NCBI GenBank assembly: GCA_946482625.1 | Contig: CAMLSH010000179.1 | Coordinates: 1 to 7,665, forward strand | Length of the DNA stretch: 7,665 nt | Reading direction: 5' to 3' | Source: an uncultured Opitutaceae bacterium | Lineage (GTDB): Bacteria > Verrucomicrobiota > Verrucomicrobiae > Opitutales > Opitutaceae | In this document: positions 6,961 to 7,665 of the stretch, piece by piece | Layout of the letters: each line of letters opens with the position of its first letter | Numbering within the stretch: the stretch's first letter is position 1 | Position numbers and translations under genes: made by a program | The notes under the pieces: model-generated | Told to the model about the DNA's origin: nothing | Databases searched by the model: none | Seen by the model: only the letters and a program-made list of their open reading frames with translations

Positions 6961-7584
6961 CGCATATATTCGTCGAAAGCTAAGCACCGCGGAGCTTCGT
7001 AAACATCGCGGACTGCGTCAGCTTTTTTTGCGCAACTGAAGCGGAGGGCCCGCAAGCGGAAAAGAAACTCGCAGATGTTGCGCAGCAAATCTCGTCGCTC
7101 GCGCCGCGCTGAAATCCCCGGAGACAGATCGGACCAACGGTGCCCCGTCGATGGCCTCCACCAAAACTCTCGTCCTGTTTATCGTGCCGCCGTGTGGGAG
7201 ATAGAACTACACCTTTTCCACGAAGTGAATCTGGGAACCGGCCGTCCTGAGCATCTCGGACGCAGGCTTGTCATCGGCCAAGGAGCGATCGTCTCGAAAG
7301 CGGGCGTGAACGGTGCGAAGCGCATTTCTCTCTTGCACCGCCCGGCTCTCCACTTGCATTTTCAACGGCTCAGCTGTCGCCGGACCGCTGATGTTCTTTC
7401 GAGTCTTTCCAGCAAAAGGAACCCGTGAACCGCGCAGAAACTTCCAAGTGCGTCGGTAGATGGGCCAACCTTTTAGGTGGGTGCGCTGAGTGTCAGCGCC
7501 CGCCGATGCACGTGCGCTAAGTATGTCCGACGCGGATCGGTAAGCGCCTAGGCATTTGGGAGTAACGACACCATTCCACCTTTT
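6961..7584. other. Long region without a supportable gene
   Basis: These ~620 bp between the GH88 promoter and the tRNA hold no gene I can support. A 117-codon plus-strand frame (7075-7428) is Arg-rich, lacks a ribosome-binding site and resembles no family I know. On the minus strand a frame is open from 7611 down to a stop at 7207-7209, but it runs into the tRNA and has no early start codon; after the stop the same frame continues to about 7020. A run of seven T (7023-7029) follows only weak stems. A perfect GCGCTGA-GTG-TCAGCGC stem-loop lies at 7483-7499. The region may be a decayed gene plus the tRNA leader. Confidence 0.45.
7483..7499. other. Small perfect stem-loop
   Basis: GCGCTGA and TCAGCGC form a perfect 7-bp stem with a 3-nt loop about 85 bp upstream of the tRNA. 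No T-tract follows on either strand, so it is not a standard terminator. A second imperfect stem (CCAACC / GGTGGG, around 7465-7481) abuts it. Function unknown. Confidence 0.4.
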
Positions 7585-7661
7585 CGGGGTGTAGCTTAGC
7601 CTGGTAGAGCGCTACGTTCGGGACGTAGAGGCCGCGAGTTCGAATCTCGCCACCCCGACCA
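7585..7661 (+). tRNA. tRNA-Pro (anticodon CGG)
   Basis: A full cloverleaf can be drawn: acceptor CGGGGTG/CACCCCG (7585-7591, 7651-7657), D stem GCTT/GAGC, anticodon stem CTACG/CGTAG (7612-7616, 7624-7628) with loop TTCGGGA, and T stem GCGAG/CTCGC with loop TTCGAAT. The anticodon CGG at 7619-7621 reads proline codon CCG, and the C1-G72 pair with A73 is typical of bacterial tRNA-Pro. The 3' CCA is encoded (7659-7661) and the window ends in a T-run start just after it. It is transcribed away from the glycan genes and is probably unrelated to them. Confidence 0.97.
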
Positions 7662-7665
7662 TTTT

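Noticed and set aside
7000..7029. Run of seven T after CGTCAGC as an intrinsic terminator
   Set aside because: The preceding stems (GAC/GTC, or CCGCG/CGCGG with a 15-nt loop) are too weak, and no gene ends just upstream on that strand.
7075..7428. A 117-codon plus-strand frame in the gap before the tRNA
   Set aside because: It has no Shine-Dalgarno site, an Arg/Ser-rich start and no family resemblance; the minus strand reads at least as well as coding sequence there.
7585..7661. tRNA-Pro as an integration site marking a genomic island edge
   Set aside because: I found no second copy of the tRNA 3' end and no integrase or transposase in the window, so nothing visible supports it.

Overview
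The window looks like GC-rich chromosomal DNA from a Gram-negative polysaccharide degrader, most likely a Verrucomicrobiota member of the Opitutaceae type. This is an inference. It rests on the style of the TonB-dependent receptor (a 'VIELSPFEV' N-terminal segment and no SusD partner), on three secreted or glycan-acting glycoside hydrolases, and on base composition. No taxonomic marker gene is present, only one tRNA.

Layout: (1) 1-960 (+) is the 3' end of a GH95-like glycoside hydrolase whose start lies outside the window. (2) 1082-3370 (-) is a complete TonB-dependent outer-membrane receptor, converging with the GH95-like gene across a strong hairpin at 1000-1033. (3) 3371-3692 is a divergent regulatory region. 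(4) 3693-5474 (+) is an exported GH29 alpha-L-fucosidase with an extra C-terminal beta-rich domain. (5) 5475-5653 is a convergent gap with a perfect 11-bp hairpin. (6) 5654-6871 (-) is an exported GH88 unsaturated glucuronyl hydrolase. (7) 6872-6960 is its promoter region. (8) 6961-7584 has no gene I can support. (9) 7585-7661 (+) is tRNA-Pro(CGG) with an encoded CCA.

Together the genes form a small carbohydrate-utilisation cluster. The receptor would import oligosaccharides. The GH29 and GH95-like enzymes would trim fucose or related residues, and GH88 would remove the unsaturated uronic acid left by a polysaccharide lyase. The likely target is a glycan carrying both fucose (or a similar sugar) and uronic acid. 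No lyase, sulfatase, regulator or sugar-catabolism gene lies in the window.

The most useful non-coding observation is a shared motif, GGTTAAYGATAYR. It sits once upstream of each of the three genes whose 5' ends are visible (receptor, GH29, GH88), always pointing toward its gene. It suggests a common regulator or promoter element that ties these separately transcribed genes into one regulon. I did not find a clearly novel biological system.
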